Shown: piece after piece, positions 35,282-42,938 of the stretch
Numbering within the stretch: the first letter of the stretch is position 1
How the letters are laid out: each line of letters starts with the position of its first letter
Assembly (NCBI GenBank): GCA_963736325.1
Contig: CAVTOG010000008.1
Span: 1,054,001-1,118,000 of the forward strand
DNA: 64,000 bases
Direction of reading: 5' to 3'
DNA from: Actinoallomurus sp963736325
Lineage (GTDB): Bacteria; Actinomycetota; Actinomycetes; Streptosporangiales; Streptosporangiaceae
The notes under the pieces: generated by a model
Database searches by the model: none
The model's input: only the letters and a program-made list of their open reading frames with translations
What the model was told of the DNA's origin: nothing
Program-made: the position numbers and the translations under genes

Positions 35282-35881
35282 ATGGAGATCGAGACGCCGG
35301 CGGGGCGTGCGGAGGTCACGCTCGACGAGCGGCCGGATCCGGCGTTCTTGCTGGTCATGACCCACGGCTCGAACGGCGGCGTGGACGCGCCCGACCTGCT
35401 CGCCGTGCGCGAGGAAGCGCTCCGTCAGGGGGGCGCGGTGGCGCGGGTGCTGCAGCCGTTCCGTGCGGCGGGACGGCGCGCTCCGGGCGCGGCGGCGGTC
35501 CAGGATGCCGCGTGGCTTACGGTGGTCGCCGCGGTGCGCGAGCCGTTCGGCGACGTGCCGTTGATCCAGTGCGGGCGGAGCAACGGGGCACGGGTGGTGT
35601 GCCGTACGGCGCTCGCGGCCGGGGCTCGTGGGGTGCTCGCGCTGGCTTTTCCTCTGAGACCGCCGGCGAGGCCGGACAAGTCGAGGGCGGGCGAGCTGAG
35701 GGATGCCGGAGTCGAAGTGGTGGTCGTCAACGGCGACCGTGATCCGTTCGGCGTCCCGGATCCGGCGGACGTGACCCATGTTCACGTCCTGCCGGGGGAG
35801 AAACACGATCTTGGGAGAAACCCGTCCGCGGTCGGTCTGGTCGCGGGCGAGTGGCTCCGTCGGTGGAGCTCGGAGGGATGA
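35282..35881 (+). CDS. Alpha/beta hydrolase, KANL3/Tex30-like
   Basis: 199-residue compact hydrolase. It has FLLVMTHGSNGGVDAPDL (oxyanion loop), the nucleophile elbow CGRSNGARVVCR (Ser), VVVVNGDRDPFG (acid) and PGEKHDLG (His), the pattern of the KANL3/Tex30 group, sometimes called dienelactone-hydrolase-like. Substrate unknown. The ATG at 35282 lacks a strong ribosome site and a GTG three codons upstream is equally possible. A hairpin (35877-35895) with GATGAT/ATCATC arms follows the stop. Confidence 0.8.
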   Translation: MEIETPAGRAEVTLDERPDPAFLLVMTHGSNGGVDAPDLLAVREEALRQGGAVARVLQPFRAAGRRAPGAAAVQDAAWLTVVAAVREPFGDVPLIQCGRSNGARVVCRTALAAGARGVLALAFPLRPPARPDKSRAGELRDAGVEVVVVNGDRDPFGVPDPADVTHVHVLPGEKHDLGRNPSAVGLVAGEWLRRWSSEG

Positions 35882-35930
35882 TCCCTCGGGGGATGATCAT
35901 CAAAAAGGACTAGTCCTCTTCGACGACCGC

Positions 35931-36134
35931 TCAGGCCGCAGTCGACGTCGGAATGTCGGTGGGGCGGTGCGGTGCGATGATCCCCCCGTCGGGAAGCAGC
36001 TCGCCGGTGTCCTCGAACAGCACGATGCCGTTGCAGAGGAGGCTCCACCCTTGTTCGGGGTGGCTGGTGACTGTGCGCGCTGCCTCACGGTCGGGATCTG
36101 TCGCCGTGGGGCAGGACGGCTGGTGTTGGCACAT
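35931..36134 (-). CDS. DUF5999 family small protein
   Basis: 67-residue protein whose sequence is nearly the family consensus: MCQHQPSCPTATDPDREAA, then SHPEQGWSLLCNGIVLFEDTG and ELLPDGGIIAPHRP. DUF5999 is a very common uncharacterised family in Streptomyces and relatives. Cys2 and Cys8 and the early His may bind a metal, but no role is established. GGAGG lies a good distance ahead of the ATG. It is divergent from lutABC, and the shared 305-base gap carries a CRP-like site. Confidence 0.85.
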   Translation of the reverse strand: MCQHQPSCPTATDPDREAARTVTSHPEQGWSLLCNGIVLFEDTGELLPDGGIIAPHRPTDIPTSTAA

Positions 36135-36280
36135 CTTCGTGCCTCCGGTCTCAACTACTCGTCGTTGTGTTGTTGTCTATGTCACTAAGACGTCGTCCAG
36201 TGTCCTGCGGTTCACCGCGGGAGAACATAGCCCTGACGGGCGGTTTTCCCACTGGTTCGCGATGGCTGGCTTCTGACCCC

Positions 36281-36294
36281 GTGACAGAGATCAC
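36281..36294. promoter_or_regulatory. CRP-like site between DUF5999 gene and lutABC
   Basis: GTGA, six bases (CAGAGA), TCAC: the symmetric CRP/cAMP receptor half-sites, which actinobacterial CRP also recognises as GTG-N8-CAC. It lies 146 bases ahead of lutA and 147 from the DUF5999 start, in a low-G+C intergenic region. A role in lactate gene control is plausible. The rest of 36135-36439 shows no gene. Confidence 0.5.
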
Positions 36295-36439
36295 TTTACG
36301 GCTTATGGTCTCGCGTGCGCATCTATAACGGCTAAAGAACGGCTGAAGCGACAGAACATGAATGATCAGTCGTTTCGTTGACCGCCCCTGCCGGGCCCTC
36401 CCGGGATGCTGTACTGCGTGGGAGGGAAGGGGAGCCCGC

Positions 36440-37156
36440 TTGCGCATCGCCATGTTCGTGACGTGCTGGGGAGACGCGATGTTCCCGGGCACCGGCCGGG
36501 CCGTCGTCCGCCTGCTGGAGCGGCTCGGGCACGAGGTGACCTTCGAGCCCGCGCAGACCTGTTGTGGCCAGGCGCACTGGAGCGCCGGCTACCGGCCGGA
36601 GGCGGCCGCGCTCGCCCGGCGCTTCGCGGAGGTCTTCGCGGGCCGCGATCTGGTCGTGACCCCGTCCGCGTCGTGCGCCGCGATGGTGCGCACGGCGTAC
36701 CCGCGGATCGACCCGTCGCTGGCCGGCCTGCCGGTCTATGAGCTGACCGAGCTCCTGGTCGACGTCCTGGGCGTCACCGACGTCGGCGCCCGCTACCCGC
36801 GGCGGGTGACGTACCACCCGACCTGCCACTCTCTGCGCGCGCTCGGCCTCGGCGACCGGCCGTTACGCCTGCTGCGGGCCGTCCGCGACCTGGAGCTGGC
36901 CGAGCTGCCCGGCGCGGGGGAGTGCTGCGGGTTCGGCGGCCCCTTCGCGATCAAGAACGCCGACACCTCGGTCGCGATGGTCGCCGACAAGATCGCCCGC
37001 GTGCACGAGACCGGCGCCGACGCAGTCTGCGCGGCCGACGACTCGTGCCTGGCGCAGATCGGCGGGGCGCTGTCGCGGCTGCGCAGCGGCGTGCGCGCCG
37101 TGCACATCGCCGAGATCCTCGCGTCCGACGGGCCGATCCGATCGGAGGCACGGTGA
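36440..37156 (+). CDS. lutA: Lactate utilization protein A (Fe-S oxidoreductase)
   Basis: 238-residue subunit of the LutABC L-lactate oxidase complex. Two cysteine-rich CCG motifs are present, QTCCGQAHW and GECCGFGGPF, which ligate an iron-sulfur cluster as in heterodisulfide reductase-like proteins; the N-terminus IAMFVTCWGDAMFP matches LutA/LldE. The TTG start has GGGGAG six bases upstream; nothing else fits. lutB begins on its stop codon (GTGA overlap). LutABC lets cells grow on lactate by oxidising it to pyruvate. Confidence 0.92.
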   Translation: MRIAMFVTCWGDAMFPGTGRAVVRLLERLGHEVTFEPAQTCCGQAHWSAGYRPEAAALARRFAEVFAGRDLVVTPSASCAAMVRTAYPRIDPSLAGLPVYELTELLVDVLGVTDVGARYPRRVTYHPTCHSLRALGLGDRPLRLLRAVRDLELAELPGAGECCGFGGPFAIKNADTSVAMVADKIARVHETGADAVCAADDSCLAQIGGALSRLRSGVRAVHIAEILASDGPIRSEAR

Positions 37157-38295
37157 GGTTCTCCGAAGCGGCACGGCCGGCCCTCGCCGACTCGCGGTCC
37201 CGCCGTACGCGCCGCCAGGACGCGGCGCGGGCCCGCGAGCGCCGTGCGGCGGCCACCGGAGCACCGGACTGGGAGGCCCTGCGGGAGGCCGGCGCCGCCA
37301 TACGTGACCGCACCCTCCTTGACCTCGGCACCCACCTGGAGACGCTGGAGACGTCGGTCGCCGAGGAGGGCGGCCGGGTCCACTGGGCGCGCGACGCGGC
37401 CGAGGCGCGGCGCGTCGTCGCGGACCTGCTCCCCCCGGGCGGCGGCACCGGCCTGGTCCGCTCCGACGTCACCGACGAGATCGGCCTCGACGGCGAGGAG
37501 ACCGGCCCGCACACCAAGGCCGCGGTCGTCGGGGCGGCGTTCCTGGTCGCCGAGACCGGCACGCTCGTCGTCACCGATGCGGGGGAGGGGCTGACGTTCC
37601 CCGGCACGGTCGTCGCCGTCGCCGGCATCGAGGACACGGTGCCGACCTGGGACGACCTGGAGGTCCTGCTCCAACTGCTGCCGCGCTCGTCGGCCGGCCT
37701 GCGGGCGCACCCGGCCGTCTCCACCCGCACCGGGGGCTTCGACCTGGTGCTGGTCGACAACGGCCGCACCCGCGCGCTGGCCGACGCCGAAGGCCGCGCG
37801 GCGCTGCGCTGCATCCACTGCACGGCCTGCCGCGACGTGTGCCCGGTCTACGAGCGGACCGGCCCCGCCCCGTACGGCAACGGGCGCGGCGGGCCGATCG
37901 GCGCGGTCCTCACCCCGCAGCTCCGCGGCCTGGACTCACCCCTCGGCGCGTCCCTTCCGTTCGCCTCGACGCTCTGCGGCGCGTGCGCCGACGTCTGCCC
38001 GGTGAAGATCGACATCCCGTCGATGCTCGTGCATCTGAGGGGCCAGGTCGTCGACGCGCGCCGCCGCAACCCCGTGCCCCCGCCCGAGCTCCTGCTGATG
38101 CGCGGCCTCGCGTGGAGCATGGGAGACCGGAGACGCTACGAGCGGACCATCCTTCGCCGGGCCCGGTGGGCGCGGATGCTGGCCCGCGACGGCCGCATCC
38201 GACGGTTGCCGGGCCTGCTCGCCCGCTGGACCGACGCCCGTGACCTGCCCGCGCCCCCGGCACGCAGCTTCCGTGCGTGGTGGCGGCGCCGGTGA
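37153..38295 (+). CDS. lutB: Lactate utilization protein B, shortened LUD domain
   Basis: 380-residue Fe-S protein of LutABC. The two ferredoxin-type cluster motifs CIHCTACRDVCPVY and CGACADVCPVKID are intact, as is the C-terminal region up to RAWW. Usual length is about 470: here the LUD domain jumps from VTDEIGLDGEE straight to GAAFLVAETGTL, missing about 90 residues that normally hold the ETDLGE...PSHI...PA.H core. The frame is open and the flanking genes overlap normally, so either an in-frame deletion has crippled the protein or this lineage works without that part. Confidence 0.88.
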   Translation: MRFSEAARPALADSRSRRTRRQDAARARERRAAATGAPDWEALREAGAAIRDRTLLDLGTHLETLETSVAEEGGRVHWARDAAEARRVVADLLPPGGGTGLVRSDVTDEIGLDGEETGPHTKAAVVGAAFLVAETGTLVVTDAGEGLTFPGTVVAVAGIEDTVPTWDDLEVLLQLLPRSSAGLRAHPAVSTRTGGFDLVLVDNGRTRALADAEGRAALRCIHCTACRDVCPVYERTGPAPYGNGRGGPIGAVLTPQLRGLDSPLGASLPFASTLCGACADVCPVKIDIPSMLVHLRGQVVDARRRNPVPPPELLLMRGLAWSMGDRRRYERTILRRARWARMLARDGRIRRLPGLLARWTDARDLPAPPARSFRAWWRRR

Positions 38296-38876
38296 GCGCC
38301 CGTGAGGAGGTCCTCGGCCGGGTACGCGCGGCGCTGGAGGGCGCCGGCGGCACGGGGCCCGTTCCGCGCGGCTACCGGCGGCGGGCCGCGATGGCGCGAA
38401 GGGACGTCCTCGCGCTGTTCGGCGAGCGCGTCGCCGACCGGCGGGCGGCCGTTCGCCACGTCGGCGCGGACGAGCTGGCGACCGTGGTCGCGGCCATGCT
38501 CTGGGCGCGGGAGGCCAAGCGCGTCGCGACCCCCGCCGACCTGCCGCCGGGATGGCTGTCCGCGCTCGAAGGGGTGCGCCTGCTCGCCGACGAGCCGCGG
38601 TTGGACCTCGCCGCACTGGCCGAGTCCGACGGCGTGGTCACCGGCTGCGCGCTCGCCATCGCCGAGACCGGCACGGTCGTCCTCGACGGGGGCCGGGCTC
38701 AGGGCCGCCGCGAGCTGACCCTCGTACCGGGCCACCACCTGTGCGTGGTCCACGCCGATCAGATCGTCGGCAGCGTCCCCGAGGCCGTCGACCGCGTCGA
38801 CCCCTACCGGCCGCTGACCTGGATCAGCGGCCCGTCCGGCGGCCGGGCCCTGGAGATCCTCGTCGTGGAGGACTGA
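38292..38876 (+). CDS. lutC: Lactate utilization protein C (LUD domain)
   Basis: 194-residue LUD-domain protein, third member of the lactate oxidation complex. It opens SAREEVLGRVRAAL and contains the conserved VVTGCALAIAETGTVVLDGG, then RRELTLVPGHHLCVVHADQIVGSVPEAV and ISGPSGG near the end. GTGA overlap with lutB. Ends one base before the oppositely oriented MpaB-family gene, with no room for a separate terminator. Confidence 0.92.
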   Translation: MSAREEVLGRVRAALEGAGGTGPVPRGYRRRAAMARRDVLALFGERVADRRAAVRHVGADELATVVAAMLWAREAKRVATPADLPPGWLSALEGVRLLADEPRLDLAALAESDGVVTGCALAIAETGTVVLDGGRAQGRRELTLVPGHHLCVVHADQIVGSVPEAVDRVDPYRPLTWISGPSGGRALEILVVED

Positions 38877-38877
38877 G

Positions 38878-39729
38878 TCACCGGTCGCGGGTACCAGCGG
38901 GTCCGATATCGGCGAGCGTGTAGCCGCCGGGGTACGTCCGCGGGCGCGGGACCTTCGGGCACGACTCCGGACGCGACGGCAGCAGGCGTACGAACAGGGC
39001 GCGGGCTCGCAACGCCCGGTCGGCGAGCGTCTCCATGGCGCGGTGGACGCGTGGCTGGCCCAGGGCGGCGCGCAGCGGCGGGTCGATCAGGGCGAGCACG
39101 CCGCGCCGGGCGAGCGGGCGCAGCGGAGCGGGGAACCAGCCCTGGAAGATCGCGATCGTCGCGTCCGCGACGCGGAGGTTCGCGTCGGTGTAGGCGAAGT
39201 TCTTGCGCTCGTAGGCGTCCAGGAAGGACGCGAACTTCTCGTACGTCTCCGGGATGTCCGTCATCCCCATCAGTCGGCCCATGTGGCGGAAGGTGTTCAC
39301 CGTGGCGCGCACCTCGTGCCCGCTGTACGGCCGCCAGCCGTACGCCGACACCCAGCGGACCGGCACCACGACGAACGTCGACAGCACGTAGCGGAAGTCG
39401 TCGTTCGCGATGGTGTATCGGCCGTGGATGCGGTTCATCCGCCGGAGCGCCTCACGGCCGTGCGCGGACTCCATGCCGCCCTCGCGGGTCATCTCGTGCA
39501 GCAGCACGACCGTGTCGTCGTAGCGTTTCTGCCCGCGGTCGGTGAACTCCCGCGTCCGGTCGAGCAGGCCGCCGATCGACGGCACCCCGTACGTGCGGAA
39601 GAGAGCCAGCTCCAGCGCCCGCGTCACGTCCCACGGGAACTCGTACTTCGTGCTGATCCGGTAGATCTCCTGGTAGTCGCGCTCCGGGTCGAGTGCCTGG
39701 ATACGCCGCAGCTGGGAATAGCGCCCCAT
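38878..39729 (-). CDS. Oxygenase MpaB family protein (DUF2236)
   Basis: 283-residue protein of the ER-bound oxygenase/latex clearing group (MpaB/MpaB'/Rubber oxygenase). Seen: an N-terminal IQALDPERDYQEIYRIST, a helical core with RMNRIHGRYTIANDDFRYVLS, in which the His and following residues match the heme- or metal-binding segment of the family, and WVSAYGWRPYSGHE. MpaB in Penicillium is an oxygenase cleaving a side chain in mycophenolate synthesis; bacterial members are mostly uncharacterised. It is the second gene of a two-gene operon behind a TetR regulator. Confidence 0.78.
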   Translation of the reverse strand: MGRYSQLRRIQALDPERDYQEIYRISTKYEFPWDVTRALELALFRTYGVPSIGGLLDRTREFTDRGQKRYDDTVVLLHEMTREGGMESAHGREALRRMNRIHGRYTIANDDFRYVLSTFVVVPVRWVSAYGWRPYSGHEVRATVNTFRHMGRLMGMTDIPETYEKFASFLDAYERKNFAYTDANLRVADATIAIFQGWFPAPLRPLARRGVLALIDPPLRAALGQPRVHRAMETLADRALRARALFVRLLPSRPESCPKVPRPRTYPGGYTLADIGPAGTRDR

Positions 39730-39755
39730 CGAGGACCTTTCACATGCGAGGTCTC

Positions 39756-40316
39756 CTACGGCTCGATCGTAGGGGCACGCGTGATGGCGGTGAGAACGCG
39801 GTCGAGCCCGGCGTGGAAGCGCGCCTCCGGGGCGGCGCCGTCCGGCCTGATCTCCGCCGCCTGCTCGCGCGCCTCCAGGGCGACCTCACCGAGGAGGAAG
39901 CTCAGCAGGGTGTGCGCGCCGACCGAGGCGTCGGCCTCGGTGAGCCCGGCGGCCCGCAGGAGTTCCTGGATCGACACCGTGGTGGACAGGAGCGCGGCCG
40001 GGTTGCGGCGGGTCACGATCAGCGGCATCACGCCGGCGTGGGCGAGCAGCCGTTCGCGGTACATCCCGGCCCAGGCGCGCAGCCGGTCGCGTACGGCACC
40101 CGTGCCCGGTGGCACCGGGAGCGCCGCGACGTGGGAGATCAGCTGTTCGAGGAGCTGCTCTTTGCCGTGGGGGAGGTGGTGGTAGATCGCCATCGCCTCG
40201 ACCTCGAGGGCGTCACCGAGCCGGCGCATGGTCAGGCGCCCGAGCCCCTGGCCGTCGACGAGATGGAGGGCGGACTCGATGATGAGCTCACGGGTGAGTG
40301 GCGCTCGCTGCGACAT
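39756..40316 (-). CDS. TetR-family regulator of the MpaB-like gene
   Basis: 186-residue repressor with helix-turn-helix IIESALHLVDGQGLGRLTMR followed by RLGDALEVEAMAIYHHLPHG and a tetracycline-repressor-like C-terminal domain. 26 bases separate it from the MpaB-family gene, so they are co-transcribed. A TTAC/GTAA palindrome immediately upstream of its own start suggests autorepression. Ligand unknown. Confidence 0.87.
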   Translation of the reverse strand: MSQRAPLTRELIIESALHLVDGQGLGRLTMRRLGDALEVEAMAIYHHLPHGKEQLLEQLISHVAALPVPPGTGAVRDRLRAWAGMYRERLLAHAGVMPLIVTRRNPAALLSTTVSIQELLRAAGLTEADASVGAHTLLSFLLGEVALEAREQAAEIRPDGAAPEARFHAGLDRVLTAITRAPTIEP

Positions 40317-40325
40317 GATCTTACC

Positions 40326-40336
40326 TTACTGTGTAA
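40326..40336 (-). promoter_or_regulatory. Probable TetR autoregulatory operator
   Basis: TTAC, TGT, GTAA inverted repeat 10 bases from the TetR start, with near-symmetric flanks (CC... and ...AAGG). On the coding strand it reads TTTACACAGTAAGG, a form common for TetR autoregulators. Confidence 0.45.
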
Positions 40337-40426
40337 AGGCAGCGGCCGTGAAGCATACCGAGCACGTGTCGGGCCTCCGCACCCTCTACTCTTGGCACCG
40401 ACCGCATCGACAGAAGGAGAGCCGTC

Positions 40427-40837
40427 ATGAGCCTGGGTCGCAAGGTGAGCGCGGAGGCCGCCGAGCGCTTCGCCGCCGCCAAGGAGCTCGCGGCAGGCCT
40501 CGGCGACAGGCTCGCCGACGCGCAGGAGGCGGACCGGCGGCTTCGCGAGGCGCAGGCCGGGCACCGGTCCGGTAGTGAGGTCCGCGAGCTGGCCATCGCC
40601 TACGAGCGCGCGCTGTTCGACGCGATCGCCTCGGCCGACGCCGCCGAACAGGTTGCGATGGGCCCCAAGACCGTCGAGCACGGCGACGCCAAGCAGCGCC
40701 GCGCCGCGCAGATCGCCGCCCGCAAGGCGCGCGCCAAGCCCTCGGTACGCCCGTACACGGACGAGTCCGACCGCCTGCGCACGCTGCGTGAGACGCACAA
40801 GATGACGTTCCGCACCAGCCCGAACGTCGCCGTCTGA
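40427..40837 (+). CDS. Hypothetical helical protein, 136 aa
   Basis: Unrecognised, but clearly coding: AAGGAGA stands seven bases before the ATG and a strong terminator follows. The N-terminal 65 residues are a charged amphipathic helix (AAERFAAAKELAAGLGDRLA, then EADRRLREAQAGHRSG), probably coiled coil; residues 85-110 are very basic (DAKQRRAAQIAARKARAKPS), which may contact nucleic acid. It has no cysteine and no membrane segment. It is monocistronic, divergent from the TetR gene. Function unknown. Confidence 0.7.
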   Translation: MSLGRKVSAEAAERFAAAKELAAGLGDRLADAQEADRRLREAQAGHRSGSEVRELAIAYERALFDAIASADAAEQVAMGPKTVEHGDAKQRRAAQIAARKARAKPSVRPYTDESDRLRTLRETHKMTFRTSPNVAV

Positions 40838-40850
40838 GCCGGCCGTACTG

Positions 40851-40893
40851 ACGCGGCGGCCTCCTCCCGGGGGCGGGAGGGGCGCCGTCGCGT
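40851..40893 (+). terminator. Terminator hairpin after the helical protein gene
   Basis: Outer arms ACGCGGCGGC and GGCGCCGTCGCGT (imperfect) enclose a CCTCCC/GGGAGG inner stem. It lies 14 bases after the stop. Confidence 0.6.
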
Positions 40894-41190
40894 AAATCGT
40901 TCGCGTGCATCCGGTCATCAGCGTGCTGACCGGGCGGTGGCCAGGTGGCCCCGCTGGGCACACTTGGCACTGACGTAGATCGTCTCGTGCGCATGTGTCC
41001 ATGAATCGCCGCCAGAGCTCGGTGAACCCGTACGGACCTGCGTGACCAGCGTGAACACGGAGCGTCCGTAGTGGAATGGGCCGCCCGACTCTGAGACTCT
41101 TACCGACTCAGAGAGTCGTCGCGGGCGGTAGCGCCCGGTCCGCTCGCGGCGAAGCGAGCAAGCAGGAAGTGCTCTGTCCGGGGGGAACAC
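40894..41190 (+). other. Intergenic region with a hairpin, no supported gene
   Basis: About 300 bases ahead of the maleylpyruvate isomerase-like gene. It contains an imperfect hairpin at 41087-41117, where GACTCTGAG pairs with CTCAGAGAGTC with a two-base bulge, and ends in GGGGGG, the ribosome site of the next gene. The hairpin may be a regulatory leader element or a second terminator. Confidence 0.4.
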
Positions 41191-41817
41191 TTGGAGCGCA
41201 CGCCGCCCGACCGGCGTCACCTTCTCGATGCGTGCAGAGAAGGCGTCGTCGCGATCTGTGAGCTGGCCGCGCACTTCTCCGACTGGTCCGTCCCGACCCC
41301 GTGCCGGGAGTGGGAGGCCATCGACCTGGCCGGCCATCTCCGCTGCGTCGCGGAGAACTTCCACGAGTACCTCAACGACGCGCCGAACAGCCGCCTGTCG
41401 CGGCTGTTCGCCCAGGACGCCCCGGCCGCGCTGCTCGTACGCCAGCTGTCCCGGCAGAACGCCGCCGAACTGGCCGTGCTGCCGCCGCAGACGGGGCGCG
41501 AGCACATCGTCGCGTTCGCGGTCTCGGCGGAGGCGTACGCCGACCGCCTGCCCGACGTCTGGGACGAGCCGTACCTGTCCTACCGCGGCACCCGGCTGAC
41601 CGCGGGCGACTACGCCGGCGCGGTGTGCGTCGAGTGGCACCTGCACGCCTGGGACCTGGCCCGCGCGCTCGACAAGGACCACCGCCCGAGCCGCCCGGAC
41701 GTGCTGGAGGCGGCCTGGCGCACGGGCGTACCCCACCTGCCGATGCCGACGGGCCGCGACCGCTGGGCCGCCGTCCTGCGCGCATCGGGCCGCGTCCCGG
41801 AGTGGCAGCCCGCCTGA
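41191..41817 (+). CDS. Maleylpyruvate isomerase/DinB-like metal-binding protein
   Basis: 208-residue protein of the DinB/mycothiol-dependent maleylpyruvate isomerase N-terminal fold, a four-helix bundle that binds a divalent metal through three histidines. Visible: LAAHFSDWSVPTPCREWEAI, IDLAGHLRCVAENFH (metal His), and the last His in CVEWHLHAWDLARALD. Such proteins in actinomycetes often work with mycothiol as thiol-S-transferases. The TTG start has GGGGGG upstream. Exact reaction unknown. Neighbouring genes give no clear hint. Confidence 0.82.
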   Translation: MERTPPDRRHLLDACREGVVAICELAAHFSDWSVPTPCREWEAIDLAGHLRCVAENFHEYLNDAPNSRLSRLFAQDAPAALLVRQLSRQNAAELAVLPPQTGREHIVAFAVSAEAYADRLPDVWDEPYLSYRGTRLTAGDYAGAVCVEWHLHAWDLARALDKDHRPSRPDVLEAAWRTGVPHLPMPTGRDRWAAVLRASGRVPEWQPA

Positions 41818-42132
41818 GCCCGCGAACCCGCGAGGCCGCCCACCGCGCCACGGCCGACCGGAACCGTCCGGCGGTCATCCACCACGGAGCATCGGCCCGC
41901 CTCACGCCGGAGGCTGACCGTCGAGCCGGGCGGCCGACCCTGTGAGCGTGGACAGCACGGCGGAGACGCCGCGGCGCCTTCCCCTGGCTGGCGCGGTCCC
42001 CTTCACCTCCATTGTCGTCGGAGCCGCCGGGCGCTGCGCGACGTACGCGCCGCGCCGCCGACGGCCGGAAGGGGGGGCCGCCCGGCAGGCGGAAGATCGC
42101 GCCTTACGGCGGTGTTCGTAGCGAGCGGCGGC

Positions 42133-42251
42133 TGTCCGAGCGCTACGGCGTGCGGAAGGGTGACCGGGTCGCGATTGCGATGCGCAACTTCCCTGACTGG
42201 TCCGTGGCGGCCTTCGACGCGGCCGCAGCCGGCGTGTCGAGGTTCTGGTGA
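42133..42251 (+). pseudogene. N-terminal fragment of an AMP-dependent acyl-CoA ligase
   Basis: Reads LSERYGVRKGDRVAIAMRNF followed by PDWSVAAFDAAAAG, which is the conserved stretch near residue 60-95 of fatty-acid CoA ligases (FadD type: KGDRVAI.MRN.PEW..AF.A....G). It then runs into unrelated sequence and a stop. Nothing before or after matches the family. A remnant left by a deletion that also duplicated the neighbouring marR end. Confidence 0.65.
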
Positions 42252-42253
42252 CG

Positions 42254-42335
42254 GTCGGCGGCCGGCGACAGCGAGGCGTCGGCGGCTTGGCGTACGGTCT
42301 CCTCCGGGACGCCGGCCATGACCTCCGTGTGGGCG
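42254..42335. repeat. Direct repeat: partial copy of the marR 3' end
   Basis: Bases 42275-42335 (61 bp) are identical to 42405-42465, exactly 130 bases away, inside the marR coding sequence. The copy continues to 42254 with a short internal deletion relative to 42370-42404. The copy is outside the gene, beyond its stop at 42360, so a segment of the marR coding end was duplicated next to the acyl-CoA ligase fragment. Confidence 0.8.
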
Positions 42336-42359
42336 GACGGCGGATTCGTCGGGCAGGTC

Positions 42360-42878
42360 CTAGCGGACGCGTCGGCGGCCGACGATCGCCAGGACCTCGC
42401 GGAGGGCGTCGGCGGCTTGGCGTACGGTCTCCTCCGGGACGCCGGCCATGACCTCCGTGTGGGCGCGGCCCGAGGCCTCCAGGGCCGTCTCGGCGATTCG
42501 GTGGCCCTCCTCCGTGAGGCCCACCCAGCGGCTGCGGCCGTCGCCCGGGCTCGCCCCGCGCTCGACGTATCCGGCGGCGGCCAGCCGCTGCAGGACGTTG
42601 CTGGTGCCGCCCGACGTCAGGAAGAGCGACCGGGTGAGTTCGCTGGGCTTGAGCCGGTACGGCTCGCCGACGCGGTGCAGGGCCGCGAGCACGTCGAACT
42701 CGGCGTAGGTCAGGCCGAGCTCGCTCATCTCCGCCCGTGTCGCCTGCTCGAACAACATGCCGACGCGTGAGATCCGTTTGCTCAGCTCAAGGGTCGTGAC
42801 CAGGGGCGAGGGGAGACCCGCCCAGCCCGGCACCAGGGCGTCGACCTCGTCGCGCGTCGCGTCGTCACCGTCCTGCAC
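42360..42878 (-). CDS. MarR-family transcriptional regulator
   Basis: 172-residue dimeric regulator with the MarR winged helix: LTYAEFDVLAALHRVGEPYR, LKPSELTRSLFLTSGGTSNV, LQRLAAAGYVERGASPGDGR and the wing SRWVGLTEEGHRIAE. Divergent from an amidohydrolase gene; the 60-base gap holds a perfect 14-bp palindrome. It likely represses the amidohydrolase and itself. Part of its 3' end is duplicated downstream (42254-42335). Confidence 0.9.
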   Translation of the reverse strand: MQDGDDATRDEVDALVPGWAGLPSPLVTTLELSKRISRVGMLFEQATRAEMSELGLTYAEFDVLAALHRVGEPYRLKPSELTRSLFLTSGGTSNVLQRLAAAGYVERGASPGDGRSRWVGLTEEGHRIAETALEASGRAHTEVMAGVPEETVRQAADALREVLAIVGRRRVR

Positions 42879-42904
42879 CCGCCAAGGCTACTTCATTCCA
42901 TATT

Positions 42905-42918
42905 GCTTTCTAGAAAGC
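42905..42918. promoter_or_regulatory. MarR operator palindrome
   Basis: GCTTTCTAGAAAGC, a perfect 14-bp palindrome in an AT-rich patch, 27 bases from the marR start and 20 from the amidohydrolase start. Confidence 0.65.
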
Positions 42919-42938
42919 TTTTTCTTAAGGTAACGCCC

